From Amphritea balenae (GTDB lineage Bacteria; Pseudomonadota; Gammaproteobacteria; Pseudomonadales; Balneatricaceae), in contig NZ_RQXV01000007.1 of NCBI RefSeq assembly GCF_003858655.1, positions 1-64,000 of the forward strand: 64,000 bases of DNA. The letters run 5' to 3'. Of this stretch, positions 54,954 to 64,000 are shown piece by piece. The number at the start of each line of letters is the position of its first letter. The stretch's first letter is position 1. The notes below the pieces were generated by a model that did not search any database, had not been told where the DNA came from, and saw only the letters and a list, made by a program, of their open reading frames with translations. The position numbers were made by a program, and so were the translations under genes.

Positions 54954-55095
54954 AGGCTCTGATTAATTAGCAGGGCCTAAGTTTGTCATAAATAAGAGGT
55001 TGATGAAATATTGATAACAAGCCAATTGATCCGGATCACTCTGGTTATCGTCGAATGAAGCGTTATCCGGGCTAGGGTATAACGGATTGCTACTG

Positions 55096-55101
55096 TATAA
55101 T
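55096..55101 (+). promoter_or_regulatory. Candidate -10 element of ffh
   Basis: Consensus TATAAT 75 bases before the ffh ATG; no good -35 partner at standard spacing. Confidence 0.35.
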
Positions 55102-55175
55102 GCGTCTCTTTATTCATGCTGGCCGAGATCTGCGTCTCACTTTCAGCAACAGATTTAATCCCCCAGGGCGGAACT

Positions 55176-56585
55176 ATGTTTGAAAATCTGACGGACCGTT
55201 TATCGAAAACGTTAAAAACGGTTACCGGTCAGGCGAAGCTGACCGAAGATAATATTAAAGGCACTCTGCGTGAAGTACGCATGGCGCTGCTGGAAGCCGA
55301 TGTTGCGCTGCCCGTTGTTAAAGAATTTATTAACAACGTCAAAGAACGTGCTGTCGGTACCGAAGTTAGCAAGAGTCTGAGTCCGGGTCAGGTCTTCGTT
55401 AAAATTGTCCAGCAAGAGCTGGAAAAGGTTATGGGCGAGGCTAATGAGGCGCTTAACCTGGCCGCTCAGCCGCCTGCTGTCGTAATGATGGCGGGTTTGC
55501 AGGGTGCGGGTAAAACCACCTCTGTGGCTAAACTGTCCCGCTTTTTACGTGAGCGTGAGAAGAAGAAAGTACTGGTTGTTTCTGCTGACGTTTATCGTCC
55601 GGCAGCGATTAAACAGCTGGAAACCCTGGCGGCCGAAGTTGAAGTAGATTTCTTCCCTTCCAGCGCTGATCAGAAGCCGGTTGATATTGTTAATGCTGCG
55701 ATCAACCATGCCAGGGTTAAACACTTTGATGTACTGATCGTCGATACCGCAGGCCGTTTGCATGTTGATACCGACATGATGGACGAGATTAAAAATCTGC
55801 ATGCGGCGGTTAAGCCGGTTGAAACCCTGTTTGTTGTCGATGCGATGACCGGTCAGGATGCTGCCAATACTGCTAAAGCATTTAACGATGTGTTGCCATT
55901 AACCGGTGTGGTTCTGACCAAAACCGATGGTGATGCCCGTGGTGGTGCTGCGCTGTCTGTGCGTCATATCACAGGTAAACCGATCAAGTTCCTGGGTGTT
56001 GGCGAGAAAGTCGACGCATTGGAGCCTTTCCATCCGGATCGTGTTGCTTCCCGAATTCTGGGTATGGGCGACGTACTGTCCCTGATTGAGGAAGTTGAAC
56101 AGAAGGTCGACAAGAAGAAAGCTGAAAAGCTGGCCAAGAAAGTTCAGAAAGGTAAAGGCTTTGATCTGGAAGATTTCCGTGATCAGCTGCAGCAGATGAA
56201 TAATATGGGCGGCATGTCTTCGCTGATGGATAAGCTGCCGGGTATGGGGCAGATGGGCCAGATGATGCAGGGTGCGAATATGGCCGGTGCAGAAAAGAGC
56301 TTTGGTCAGATGGAAGCGATCATCAATTCCATGACGCCCCATGAGCGTAAGCGTCCGGATGTTATCTCCGGTTCCCGTAAGAAGCGTATCGCAGCGGGCT
56401 CTGGTACTCAGATTCAGGATATAAACCGTCTGCTCAAGCAGCATAAGCAGATGGCCAAGATGATGAAGAAGTTTTCGTCTAAAGCAGGTATGGCGAAAAT
56501 GATGCGTGGCATGAAAGGTATGATGCCAGGCGGTGGAGGTATGGGCGGCGGCATGGGTGGCCCGGGTGGCTTCCCGCGCATGTAG
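55176..56585 (+). CDS. ffh: Signal recognition particle protein Ffh (SRP54)
   Basis: A 469-residue SRP GTPase: N domain, GTPase with G1 GLQGAGKTTSVAKL, DTAGRLHVD, TKTDGDARGGA, and a Met-rich M domain that binds signal peptides and 4.5S RNA (RKKRIAAGSGTQIQDINRLLKQ, then Met/Gly-rich tail ending GGFPRM). Start at 55176 (MFENLTDRLS); a 20-codon upstream extension is not part of the family. The end of the gene is partly duplicated just downstream. Confidence 0.97.
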   Translation: MFENLTDRLSKTLKTVTGQAKLTEDNIKGTLREVRMALLEADVALPVVKEFINNVKERAVGTEVSKSLSPGQVFVKIVQQELEKVMGEANEALNLAAQPPAVVMMAGLQGAGKTTSVAKLSRFLREREKKKVLVVSADVYRPAAIKQLETLAAEVEVDFFPSSADQKPVDIVNAAINHARVKHFDVLIVDTAGRLHVDTDMMDEIKNLHAAVKPVETLFVVDAMTGQDAANTAKAFNDVLPLTGVVLTKTDGDARGGAALSVRHITGKPIKFLGVGEKVDALEPFHPDRVASRILGMGDVLSLIEEVEQKVDKKKAEKLAKKVQKGKGFDLEDFRDQLQQMNNMGGMSSLMDKLPGMGQMGQMMQGANMAGAEKSFGQMEAIINSMTPHERKRPDVISGSRKKRIAAGSGTQIQDINRLLKQHKQMAKMMKKFSSKAGMAKMMRGMKGMMPGGGGMGGGMGGPGGFPRM

Positions 56586-56607
56586 TGATGTATCTGCTTA
56601 AATAAAA

Positions 56608-56759
56608 GCAGATGGCCAAGATGATGAACCCTTTATAAGAGCTTTGTTTCTTCTAAGGCAGGTATGGCGAAAATGATGCGTGGCATGAAAGGTATGATGC
56701 CAGGCGGCGGTGGAATGGGCGGCGGCATGGGCGGTCCGGGTGGCTTCCCACGTATGTAG
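56608..56759 (+). pseudogene. Duplicated 3' end of ffh
   Basis: A second copy of the last ~140 bases of ffh (56447-56585), beginning AGCAGATGGCCAAGATGATG after 22 unrelated bases and ending at a TAG. A ~13-base insertion near its start breaks the frame (stop within TTTATAAG). From the codons for SKAGMAKMM to the stop the two copies encode the same residues, and all eight base differences there are synonymous third-position changes. It cannot make Ffh; a 32-residue MAKMM... peptide is theoretically open. Confidence 0.88.
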
Positions 56760-56967
56760 CCTTACAGCTCCTGTTTATATATTTAGCCTTGGCGTTTAAT
56801 AAATAGCCAAAAGGCTTTCCAAGGGCGGTAGATTCGCGTAGAATTTCCGCCCTGTTTTTATGATTAGGTCTGGTCTGCGTCGGTTTTCCTTCGGGAAGGT
56901 CGGAACGGGGTCGGGATCTGTAAACTGTGAGCGATATTAAAACTCACTTAATAAAGGGACCAAACGT

Positions 56968-57207
56968 ATGGTAACTATTCGTCTTTCTCGTGGCGGCGCT
57001 AAGAAGCGTCCTTTCTATCACCTGACTGTAGCTGATTCTCGTAATCCGCGTGATGGTCGTTTTATTGAGCGTGTTGGCATCTTCAACCCTCTGGCTAAAG
57101 GCCAGGAAGAGCGCCTGCGTGTTAATCAAGAGCGTGTTGACTACTGGGTAGCTAAAGGCGCTCAGATGTCTGACCGTGTTGCTAAGCTGATTAAAAACGC
57201 TAAGTAA
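56968..57207 (+). CDS. rpsP: 30S ribosomal protein S16
   Basis: A 79-residue S16: [56 protein letters not shown]. First gene of the conserved rpsP-rimM-trmD-rplS operon. The leader contains a small CCTTCGGGAAGG hairpin near 56888. Confidence 0.98.
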   Translation: MVTIRLSRGGAKKRPFYHLTVADSRNPRDGRFIERVGIFNPLAKGQEERLRVNQERVDYWVAKGAQMSDRVAKLIKNAK

Positions 57208-57238
57208 ACATTTTTAAGCGATCAGTTGGGTTATTAAG

Positions 57239-57772
57239 ATGAGTGGTTTAACGTCAGACAAAGTTACTACGGTAGGACGGATTACTACGATCTACGGTGT
57301 AAAAGGTTGGGTTAAGATTTATTCCCATACCGAGCCGATGGAAAGCATCCTTAATTATTCACCATGGCTACTGAAGATTGATGGTCAGTGGCAGCCAGTC
57401 AAAATAAGTGACGGTAAAAAGCATGGTAAGGGACTGGTAGCTAAGCTTGCAGGAGTTGATGATCGGGATGTGGCGCGCCAGTACTGTGGCATGGATATCG
57501 CGATAGAGACCAGCCTGCTGCCAGCGCTTGATGAAGGTGATTTTTACTGGAGTCAGCTGGAAAAGCTTGAAGTATTAACCGAGTCCGGCGTCAAGCTGGG
57601 TAAGGTAAGTCATCTGATAGCGACCGGTTCTAATGATGTACTGGTTGTGAAAGGTAAGGCAGACAGTATTGATCGCAGAGAGCGATTGATTCCCTACCTG
57701 CCGGATCAGGTGGTGAAAGAGATAAACCTTGAAGAAGGTACGATGCGGGTCGATTGGGATCCGGAGTTTTAA
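57239..57772 (+). CDS. rimM: Ribosome maturation factor RimM
   Basis: A 177-residue RimM: VGRITTIYGVKGWVKIYSHT, the PRC-barrel half with GDFYWSQLEKLEVLTESG, and RERLIPYLPDQVVKEINLEEG. It assists 16S rRNA head-domain maturation with S19. 31 bases after rpsP and 3 before trmD. Confidence 0.97.
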   Translation: MSGLTSDKVTTVGRITTIYGVKGWVKIYSHTEPMESILNYSPWLLKIDGQWQPVKISDGKKHGKGLVAKLAGVDDRDVARQYCGMDIAIETSLLPALDEGDFYWSQLEKLEVLTESGVKLGKVSHLIATGSNDVLVVKGKADSIDRRERLIPYLPDQVVKEINLEEGTMRVDWDPEF

Positions 57773-57775
57773 CCG

Positions 57776-58525
57776 ATGTGGATCGGTGTTGTAACCCTTT
57801 TTCCGGAGATGTTTGAAGCGGTAACTCGCAACGGCGTAACCGGAAGGGCAGTGCGCAACGGCTTGCTCGATGTGCAGTGCTGGAACCCTCGGGAGTTCAC
57901 AAGGGATAAACACCGTACGGTGGATGACCGTCCTTATGGCGGTGGTCCCGGGATGTTGATGAAGGTGCAGCCGCTGCGGGACGCGATCCAGGCAGCTAAG
58001 CAAGCCGCAGGTGAAAAGACCAGAGTAATCTATCTTTCACCCCAGGGGCGCCGACTTGATCATGCCGGGGCAAAGGAGCTGGCCGCGAGTGAGCGGTTGA
58101 TTCTGGTTGCAGGGCGCTACGAAGGTATTGATGAGCGTCTGGTGGAAACCGAAATCGATGAAGAGTGGTCGTTGGGTGATTTTGTCCTCAGCGGTGGCGA
58201 GTTACCAGCAATGGTAATGATCGATGCGGTATCCCGCTTGGTACCCGGTGTATTAGGGCATCAGGATTCAGCAACCGAAGACTCCTTCAGTGATGGACTG
58301 CTTGATTGTCCGCACTACACCCGACCGGAAGAACTCGACAATATGTCCGTACCTGATGTGTTGCTTAGCGGTAACCACGAGGCGATCAGACGCTGGCGTC
58401 TGAAACAGCAACTGGGACGAACCTGGCAAAGGCGCCCGGACCTGCTGAATGACCTCGAGTTAGATAAAGAGCAGCTGACATTGTTAAACGAATTTATCCG
58501 CGAGACAGAAACGTCTCAGGATTAG
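57776..58525 (+). CDS. trmD: tRNA (guanine-N1)-methyltransferase TrmD
   Basis: A 249-residue SPOUT methyltransferase with the trefoil-knot motifs [32 protein letters not shown], and [17 protein letters not shown]. It methylates G37 next to the anticodon, preventing frameshifts. Third gene of the rpsP operon. Confidence 0.98.
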   Translation: MWIGVVTLFPEMFEAVTRNGVTGRAVRNGLLDVQCWNPREFTRDKHRTVDDRPYGGGPGMLMKVQPLRDAIQAAKQAAGEKTRVIYLSPQGRRLDHAGAKELAASERLILVAGRYEGIDERLVETEIDEEWSLGDFVLSGGELPAMVMIDAVSRLVPGVLGHQDSATEDSFSDGLLDCPHYTRPEELDNMSVPDVLLSGNHEAIRRWRLKQQLGRTWQRRPDLLNDLELDKEQLTLLNEFIRETETSQD

Positions 58526-58541
58526 TATTTAGGAGCGAGCT

Positions 58542-58901
58542 ATGAGCAGCAAAAACCTAATCATTCAGCAGATCGAAGCTGAACAGATGAATAAAGAAGT
58601 GCCAGAATTTGCACCGGGCGATACTGTTATCGTTCAGGTAAAAGTTGTTGAAGGTGAGCGTCAGCGTCTGCAGGCGTTTGAAGGTGTAGTTATCGGTATG
58701 CGTAACCGTGGCGTTAACTCTGCATTCACTGTACGTAAGATCTCTCACGGTGTGGGTGTTGAGCGTACTTTCCAGACTTTCGCTGCGACTGTAGATAGCA
58801 TCGAAGTTAAGCGTCGTGGTGACGTTCGTCAGGCTAAACTGTACTACTTGCGTGAGCGTAGTGGTAAGTCTGCACGTATTAAAGAGAAACTGTCTAAGTA
58901 A
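58542..58901 (+). CDS. rplS: 50S ribosomal protein L19
   Basis: A 119-residue L19: [55 protein letters not shown], ending [20 protein letters not shown]. Last gene of the operon, followed by a terminator. AGGAGCGAGC precedes the ATG. Confidence 0.98.
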   Translation: MSSKNLIIQQIEAEQMNKEVPEFAPGDTVIVQVKVVEGERQRLQAFEGVVIGMRNRGVNSAFTVRKISHGVGVERTFQTFAATVDSIEVKRRGDVRQAKLYYLRERSGKSARIKEKLSK

Positions 58902-58926
58902 TCACTTACCTGTCAGTTTGAGTAAT

Positions 58927-58951
58927 AAAGGTGGCCTAGGCCGCCTTTTTT
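58927..58951 (+). terminator. Terminator of the rpsP operon
   Basis: AAAGGTGGCCTAGGCCGCCTTTTTT: stem AGGTGGCC / GGCCGCCT with a T run. Confidence 0.9.
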
Positions 58952-59064
58952 ATTGCCTGAAATTCGCTCCCGGATTAATACCACACTAGAATTATCAGAA
59001 TAGTATTTCACGTGCCACAGTGGCCGCTAAGGTCAGTCAGGCGAAATAATTAAAGGATAACTCT

Positions 59065-60465
59065 ATGGCGAGAACGGGAGTCTTGCTGGGATCAGTCGCT
59101 GCGCTATTGCTGCTCTCATTAGGCGGGGGGTATGGCTATGTGCACAGTCAGGCTGACTCGGCTGTAGAGCAGACGGTTGTAAAGCTAAGACCGCTAATGC
59201 AGATCAGTTATAGTGATCTGTCGGTGGATCTGAGCGGCAATATTACCCTCAAAGATGTATCCGTCAATCCGTCAAAAGGTAGTGGTGGTGTATCCGTAGG
59301 GCAGATCGTTATTGATAGTCCGGGTTGGGGCTATCTGCTCAGTGGTGCGCAGTCTGCGGGTCAGATAGTCTGGCCATCAAAGTTACAACTCTCTCTTAAA
59401 CAACTGGCGTTTAATCTGACGCCGGCCAATATAATCCTGACCGACCAGCTAACGGCATCTCTGATACCTCAAAACCGACTCAGTGAAACCCTGATGATGG
59501 CCTGTGGTGGGCACCGGTCTTTAAGTATGCAGCAGTTCTATGAAGTAGGTGTCGAGTCGTTAACCGGTGATGGTCAGTTTGGTTTTGAACTGAATCCGAC
59601 GGGTAAAGTGCTGCAGGCAGAGCTGTCTTTATCCTTTAGGTCGCTATTTGATCTTTCGTTGGCAACGCAGTTTAAAACCGATCTTCCGGCTGTGTCTGAT
59701 ACGATGCTGGCGGGCTATCCGTTATGGTTGAAACAAGCTGACCTGGCTTATGCTGACCGGGGTTATAACGGACGGCGCAACGCTTATTGCGCCGGCCTGG
59801 ATGACGACATTGTCGATCAGTATCTGAAGCTTCACCTGGACCGGGTAGCTGTACTGCTTGATCAGGAGGGGTGGCAGTCAAATAGTAAAGAGCTGCTTGA
59901 TTATCAGTTGCTGGTGTCAAACAGTGGTGCGGTGAAGTTTGAGTTTCAGCCTGTAGAACCGATGCTTTTCGAGCAGTTAAAATCAATCGAGTTGACCAGA
60001 GACTGGCGTCTCCTGAATCCAAAAGTGCAGCTGGGCGGGCAATGGATCCATTTTTCGGAGCGTGCTGTGGCTGCTACCCTGGATGAAGCGGTAGCGCGGA
60101 TACAGACTGAAACGGCTTTGCGGGCACCGGGAGCTGGCAGTAGCACGGGTGAGTATGCTCAGGATAATGCTTCAGATAAGGCTGAAATGAGACGTCAGGA
60201 AACCCGTGCGGCGATACGCAAAGCGGTATTGGGATCTGAGGCTGAGCCGGTTCGGGATAAAACTTACCGGGAAGTCCGGCCGGAGCAACTCGACCGTTTT
60301 ATCGGTAGTTGGGTTAAGCTCCAAACCTACTATGGGCGTAAGGTAGCAGGTACACTAGAGCGAATTGATGGCGATATGCTTTATGTGGATGAGCATACCG
60401 GCCAGGGTAGTGCTATCTACCCGATAAACAGAACAAAACTCTCCGGATTACAGGTGCTCTACTGA
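59065..60465 (+). CDS. Exported or membrane-anchored protein of unknown function
   Basis: A 466-residue protein with an N-terminal signal anchor (GVLLGSVAALLLLSLGGGYGY). The middle has repeated beta-rich segments of AsmA/DUF945 character (ISYSDLSVDLSGNITLKDV, LQAELSLSF). A small C-terminal domain (about 415-466, SWVKLQTYYGRKVAGTLERIDGDMLYVDE) looks like an SH3- or Sm-like barrel. Probably periplasmic and envelope-related; no family assigned. AAAGGA precedes the ATG. It may be co-transcribed with xerD. Confidence 0.65.
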   Translation: MARTGVLLGSVAALLLLSLGGGYGYVHSQADSAVEQTVVKLRPLMQISYSDLSVDLSGNITLKDVSVNPSKGSGGVSVGQIVIDSPGWGYLLSGAQSAGQIVWPSKLQLSLKQLAFNLTPANIILTDQLTASLIPQNRLSETLMMACGGHRSLSMQQFYEVGVESLTGDGQFGFELNPTGKVLQAELSLSFRSLFDLSLATQFKTDLPAVSDTMLAGYPLWLKQADLAYADRGYNGRRNAYCAGLDDDIVDQYLKLHLDRVAVLLDQEGWQSNSKELLDYQLLVSNSGAVKFEFQPVEPMLFEQLKSIELTRDWRLLNPKVQLGGQWIHFSERAVAATLDEAVARIQTETALRAPGAGSSTGEYAQDNASDKAEMRRQETRAAIRKAVLGSEAEPVRDKTYREVRPEQLDRFIGSWVKLQTYYGRKVAGTLERIDGDMLYVDEHTGQGSAIYPINRTKLSGLQVLY

Positions 60466-60493
60466 CGCTGTGCCGGGAATAGGTATGGCATAA

Positions 60494-61459
60494 GTGATAG
60501 AGGAAAAAAACAGCTCTGATACTGTCGATCTGACAGTTGATGCAAGATGTACAGCCAGATCACCTGCTCAGCCAGATCTTGAGCTGATTCAGCAGTATCT
60601 CGATATGCTGTGGCTGGAAAAAGGCTTGAGCAAGAATACCCTGAGTTCCTATCGCAGGGATCTTTCGCTTTATGCTTGTTGGTTAAACGAGCGCAATACT
60701 ACTCTGTTTAATTCGCAGCGAACTGATCTGTTGGCTTACCTGAACTGGCGCGTTAAAGAGCGGGTGAAGGCCAGTTCTACTTCAAGAATGCTCTCCTGCC
60801 TGCGGGGTTTCTTTCGCTATCTGTTGCGGGAAAATCAGATTAGTGAAGACCCAACGTTGCAGGTTGAAAGTCCTAAGCGAGGCCGGCCGTTACCTAAAAC
60901 GCTGACCGAGATCGAAGTTGAGGCGTTGTTGCGAGCACCGGATCTGGCGCAACCTATTGATTTTCGTGATCGTGCTATGCTTGAACTGCTTTACTCATCG
61001 GGCTTGCGTGTTACTGAGCTGGTCAGCTTGCAGCTATCGCAGATCAATCTGCGTCAGGGCGTGATTCGGGTGATGGGTAAGGGTGATAAAGAACGGTTGG
61101 TCCCCCTGGGAGATGAAGCCGCAGACTGGCTGGTTCGCTATGTAAAGCAGGTTCGGCCATTGTTGATCGATGATCCGGTCAATGAGGTAGTGTTTCCCAG
61201 TAAACGTGGCCAGCAGATGACCCGGCAGACTTTTTGGTACCGAATTAAGCGTCATGGCGTTACAGCGGGCATTGAAAAGTTGCCCTCTCCCCATGTGCTT
61301 CGGCATGCATTTGCGACACATCTGCTTAACCATGGGGCCGATCTGCGAGTGGTGCAGTTGTTGTTGGGTCATAGTGACCTGTCGACAACACAGATCTATA
61401 CGCATATAGCGCAGCATCGTTTACAATCGCTGCATCGTCAGCATCATCCGCGGGGATGA
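60494..61459 (+). CDS. xerD: Tyrosine recombinase XerD
   Basis: A 321-residue chromosome-dimer recombinase: N-terminal SAM-like core-binding domain (LSKNTLSSYRRDLSLYACWL) and a catalytic domain with SSGLRVTELVSL (Arg), HVLRHAFATHLLNHGADL (His-x-x-Arg), LLGHSDLSTTQIYTH (His and nucleophile Tyr). With XerC it acts at dif. The GTG at 60494 gives about 20 extra N-terminal residues beyond E. coli XerD, so the true start may be later. dsbC follows as in E. coli. Confidence 0.95.
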   Translation: MIEEKNSSDTVDLTVDARCTARSPAQPDLELIQQYLDMLWLEKGLSKNTLSSYRRDLSLYACWLNERNTTLFNSQRTDLLAYLNWRVKERVKASSTSRMLSCLRGFFRYLLRENQISEDPTLQVESPKRGRPLPKTLTEIEVEALLRAPDLAQPIDFRDRAMLELLYSSGLRVTELVSLQLSQINLRQGVIRVMGKGDKERLVPLGDEAADWLVRYVKQVRPLLIDDPVNEVVFPSKRGQQMTRQTFWYRIKRHGVTAGIEKLPSPHVLRHAFATHLLNHGADLRVVQLLLGHSDLSTTQIYTHIAQHRLQSLHRQHHPRG

Positions 61460-61563
61460 TTTTCAGGTATTTTTCATTTTCCGGTTGTAGGCTGGAACTT
61501 TAACAGGCTTTAGTGCGTCATATAACGCATGGCCAATGAAGGCAAAGAACATTTGAGGGCTCT

Positions 61564-62316
61564 ATGCGTAATTCTGTACGTAATTTATTGTTAATGATGG
61601 CGGCGACGCTAATGCTGAGCTTTAATGCGTCAGCTGATGCTGCAAAAGAAGAAGCGATTCGTTCTGCTTTGAGTGCGCTGGATGCCCGGGTACCGATTGT
61701 TGCGATACAGGAAGCGCAGTTCCCGGGATTGTATGAAGTGACGCTGGCCAGTGGTGAGCTGCTATATGCTAATGAAACCGGTTCGCACTTTATCGTGGGT
61801 GAAGTTTATAAAGTAAAAGCCGATGGCATGCTGGTTAATCTCTCGGAAGAGGGAAAAAAGGTTGAGCGGGTTGAGCAGTTAGTCGCCGTAAAAACTGAAG
61901 ATATGGTGGTCTTTCCTGCCGATGGTGACAAGAAGGCGCATGTCACTATCTATACTGATGTGGATTGTTTTTATTGTCGTAAGCTACACAAAGAGATGAA
62001 GCAGATTACCGCTAAAGGTATCGAGGTGCGTTATCTGGCGTTTCCTCGTGCCGGAGCTGGCTCTGCAGCGCATAAGACCATGGATGCGATCTGGTGTGCT
62101 GACAAGAGCGAGCAGGGTAAGCTGATGACCCGGGCTAAATCCGGTCAGTCTATTCCGGCTGATAGCTGTGCAGAAAGCCCGGTGCTGGAGCAGTGGCAGC
62201 TGGGTCAGAAGATGGGTATCTCCGGAACGCCGGCGTTGATTCTGGAAGATGGTTCTCTGGTGCCAGGTTATGTTCCTGCTGATCAGTTGGCAAAAATGTT
62301 GGGTGTAGCCAACTAA
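61564..62316 (+). CDS. dsbC: Thiol:disulfide interchange protein DsbC
   Basis: A 250-residue periplasmic isomerase: signal peptide (residues 1-24, ending NASA), dimerisation domain, and a thioredoxin domain with the active site CFYC at Cys135/Cys138 and cis-Pro loop SGTPAL. It corrects wrong disulfides. GAGGG precedes the ATG. Placed between xerD and hom, a common gammaproteobacterial order. Confidence 0.96.
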   Translation: MRNSVRNLLLMMAATLMLSFNASADAAKEEAIRSALSALDARVPIVAIQEAQFPGLYEVTLASGELLYANETGSHFIVGEVYKVKADGMLVNLSEEGKKVERVEQLVAVKTEDMVVFPADGDKKAHVTIYTDVDCFYCRKLHKEMKQITAKGIEVRYLAFPRAGAGSAAHKTMDAIWCADKSEQGKLMTRAKSGQSIPADSCAESPVLEQWQLGQKMGISGTPALILEDGSLVPGYVPADQLAKMLGVAN

Positions 62317-62335
62317 TAGAGTGGTATTTTTCAAA

Positions 62336-62363
62336 GAAGGGGGCTTTATGCTCCCTTTTTTTA
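62336..62363 (+). terminator. Terminator after dsbC
   Basis: AAGGGGGC-TTTAT-GCTCCCTTTTTTT hairpin with T run. Confidence 0.85.
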
Positions 62364-62407
62364 TTGCCTAAGGGTTTTGCTGCATAGTTCTCAGGCCGGC
62401 TTTTCGC

Positions 62408-62413
62408 TATAAT
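62408..62413 (+). promoter_or_regulatory. Candidate -10 element of hom
   Basis: Consensus TATAAT 69 bases before the hom start; the -35 partner is not clear. Confidence 0.35.
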
Positions 62414-62482
62414 GCGTGCCTATTTTTTAACCGCAGTAATGTCTGCCGATCGAACAGCAGAGTAATAGCGCGAGGTAATGGT

Positions 62483-63778
62483 TTGAAACCAGTAAAAGTT
62501 GGTATCTGTGGGCTTGGCACCGTTGGTGGCGGTACTTTCAATGTACTTAAACGTAACGCTGAAGAGATTTCCCGTCGTGCGGGTCGTAGCATCGTTGTCG
62601 AAGCGATTGGCGCGCGTCGTGAAAATCCTGATTGCGACACTAAAGGTACCCATATTACAGCAGATATTTTTGAGGTTGCCCGCAACCCTGAAATTGATGT
62701 TGTAGTAGAGCTTATCGGTGGTTATGACATCGCACTTGAGCTGGTGTTGACGGCTATCGAACACGGTAAGCACGTTGTTACTGCGAACAAAGCGTTGATC
62801 GCAGTGCACGGTAACGAGATCTTTGAAGCGGCCCAGAAGAAAAATGTGATGGTTGCTTTTGAAGCTTCTGTTGCTGGCGGCATTCCAATTATCAAAGCGA
62901 TCCGTGAAGGCCTGTCTGCAAACAAGATCAACTGGCTGGCGGGTATCATCAACGGTACTGGTAACTTTATCCTGACCGAGATGCGTGACAAAGGCCGCGA
63001 TTTTGCTGATGTGCTGGCCGAAGCGCAGGCGCTGGGTTATGCCGAAGCCGATCCGACGTTTGACGTTGAAGGGATCGATGCTGCGCATAAGCTGACTATT
63101 CTGGCGTCACTGGCGTTCGGTATTCCGCTGCAGTTTGAAAAAGCTTATACCGAAGGTATTAGCATGATTACCGCTGAAGATGTTCAGTACGCCGAAGAGC
63201 TGGGATACCGGATCAAGCATCTGGGAATCAGCCGTCGCACCGAGAACGGTGTTGAACTGCGTGTGCATCCAACCATGATTCCTGAAAAAGCGCTGCTGGC
63301 GAATGTTCACGGTGTAATGAACGCTGTATTAGTAGATGGCGACGCGGTCGGTCAGACTATGTATTACGGTGCCGGTGCCGGTGCTGAACCAACCGCTTCT
63401 GCGGTGGTTGCTGATATCGTTGATGTGGTTCGTACCCTGACTGCTGATCGTGATAACCGTGTACCTCACCTGGCATTCCAGCCGGGTAGTCTGTCTGAGA
63501 CTCCGGTATTACCTGTTGAAGATGTTATCAGTGCCTACTATCTGCGTTTGAATGTGAATGAGCGTCCGGGTGTGTTGGCGATGGTGACTTCTATCCTGAG
63601 CGAATCAGGTATCAGTATTGATGCGATCGTTCAGAAAGAGACCCATGAAGACCAGGTACCTGTGATTATCCTGACTCAGGAAGTGCAGGAAAAACAGATG
63701 GATGAAGCGATCGCTAAGATCGAAGCGCTTGATGATGTAAACGAGCCTGTTACCCGTATCCGTGTTGAGCACCTGTAA
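62483..63778 (+). CDS. hom: Homoserine dehydrogenase
   Basis: A 431-residue enzyme: NAD(P)-binding VKVGICGLGTVGGGT, the homoserine dehydrogenase core (ANKALIAVHGNEIF, GGIPIIKAIREGL, NGTGNFILTEM, GYAEADPTFDVEGIDAAHKL) and a C-terminal ACT domain (RPGVLAMVTSILSESGISI) for feedback control. It makes homoserine for threonine and methionine. The start is TTG at 62483, preceded by GAGG; the nearby ATG at 62478 is out of frame and closes at once. Followed 14 bases later by thrC. Confidence 0.97.
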   Translation: MKPVKVGICGLGTVGGGTFNVLKRNAEEISRRAGRSIVVEAIGARRENPDCDTKGTHITADIFEVARNPEIDVVVELIGGYDIALELVLTAIEHGKHVVTANKALIAVHGNEIFEAAQKKNVMVAFEASVAGGIPIIKAIREGLSANKINWLAGIINGTGNFILTEMRDKGRDFADVLAEAQALGYAEADPTFDVEGIDAAHKLTILASLAFGIPLQFEKAYTEGISMITAEDVQYAEELGYRIKHLGISRRTENGVELRVHPTMIPEKALLANVHGVMNAVLVDGDAVGQTMYYGAGAGAEPTASAVVADIVDVVRTLTADRDNRVPHLAFQPGSLSETPVLPVEDVISAYYLRLNVNERPGVLAMVTSILSESGISIDAIVQKETHEDQVPVIILTQEVQEKQMDEAIAKIEALDDVNEPVTRIRVEHL

Positions 63779-63792
63779 GCAGGAATAAGACA

Positions 63793-64000
63793 GTGAAATA
63801 TATCTCTACCCGGGGTGAAGCCCCAGCACTGAATTTTGAAGAAGTACTGCTGGCTGGCCTGGCCAGTGATGGCGGTCTGTATGTGCCAGAAGTTTTGCCT
63901 ACTTTCAGCAAGGAAGAGATCGCTTCCTGGGCGGGTCTGCCATACAACGAACTGGCGTATAAAATCATCAAGCCATTTGTTGATGACTGTGTTGCTGATG
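63793..64000 (+). CDS. thrC: Threonine synthase, N-terminal part (cut by the window edge)
   Basis: A GTG at 63793 with AGGAAT upstream opens a frame to the window end. The 69 visible residues (MKYISTRGEAPALNFEEVLL, GLASDGGLYVPEVLP, FVDDCVAD) are the conserved N terminus of threonine synthase. It lies in an operon with hom, and together they carry out the last steps of threonine synthesis apart from homoserine kinase. Confidence 0.95.
   Translation, partial: MKYISTRGEAPALNFEEVLLAGLASDGGLYVPEVLPTFSKEEIASWAGLPYNELAYKIIKPFVDDCVAD

Overview
The window looks like a chromosomal segment of a marine gammaproteobacterium of the Oceanospirillales type (an Amphritea/Neptuniibacter/Marinobacterium-like organism; this is inference from gene content). 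The conserved block smpB-ratA-rnfH-bamE-fur-recN-grpE-dnaK-dnaJ-dapB, the ffh / rpsP-rimM-trmD-rplS block, the xerD-dsbC-hom-thrC block and a tmRNA encoding the tag ANDDNYALAA all point to Gammaproteobacteria.

Region 1 (1-16.3 kb) is signalling and motility. After a truncated winged-helix gene, a 2OG-Fe(II) oxygenase and a dienelactone hydrolase, there is a complete chemotaxis operon on the minus strand, transcribed STAS protein - cheY - cheA - cheW - PAS receptor - cheR - cheD - cheB - small receptor-like protein. CheA carries an in-frame 18-bp minisatellite. Divergently, a sugar-binding lipoprotein is paired with a Cache-HAMP-PAS-GGDEF-EAL c-di-GMP enzyme.

Region 2 (16.3-22.5 kb) is an accessory restriction zone: vsr and dcm overlap on the minus strand, an MvaI/BcnI-family endonuclease runs the other way, and a DUF3883 nuclease-like protein follows. 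It ends in two ~119-bp tandem repeats beside a stranded tmRNA terminator.

Region 3 (22,539-33,541) is an 11-kb integrative element sitting in the 3' end of ssrA. It is bounded by a perfect 25-bp direct repeat of the tmRNA 3' end, and a tandem arm-type repeat lies just inside each end. It has a DUF6538 tyrosine integrase next to the tmRNA. Cargo: a membrane protein overlapping a membrane-anchored GTPase, a serine resolvase surrounded by repeated boxes, small Cys-containing proteins, a minimal family-A-polymerase-like protein, an operon of a uracil-DNA-glycosylase-fold protein with a XRE regulator and an unknown protein, and, unexpectedly, a complete small SRP RNA gene. This region holds the most likely undescribed biology.

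Region 4 (33.5-64 kb) is mostly core genome: ssrA-smpB, a hybrid sensor kinase and a sodium-dependent transporter inserted before ratA, the heat-shock genes with clear sigma-32 promoters, cysE, dapB, a set of small housekeeping genes (two Nudix hydrolases, MarC, Pmp3-like peptide, gamma carbonic anhydrase-like protein, DUF1289, thiamine-binding protein, CNNM/CorC protein, CcsA-like protein), then ffh with a partial 3' duplication, the S16/L19 operon, xerD, dsbC, hom and the start of thrC.
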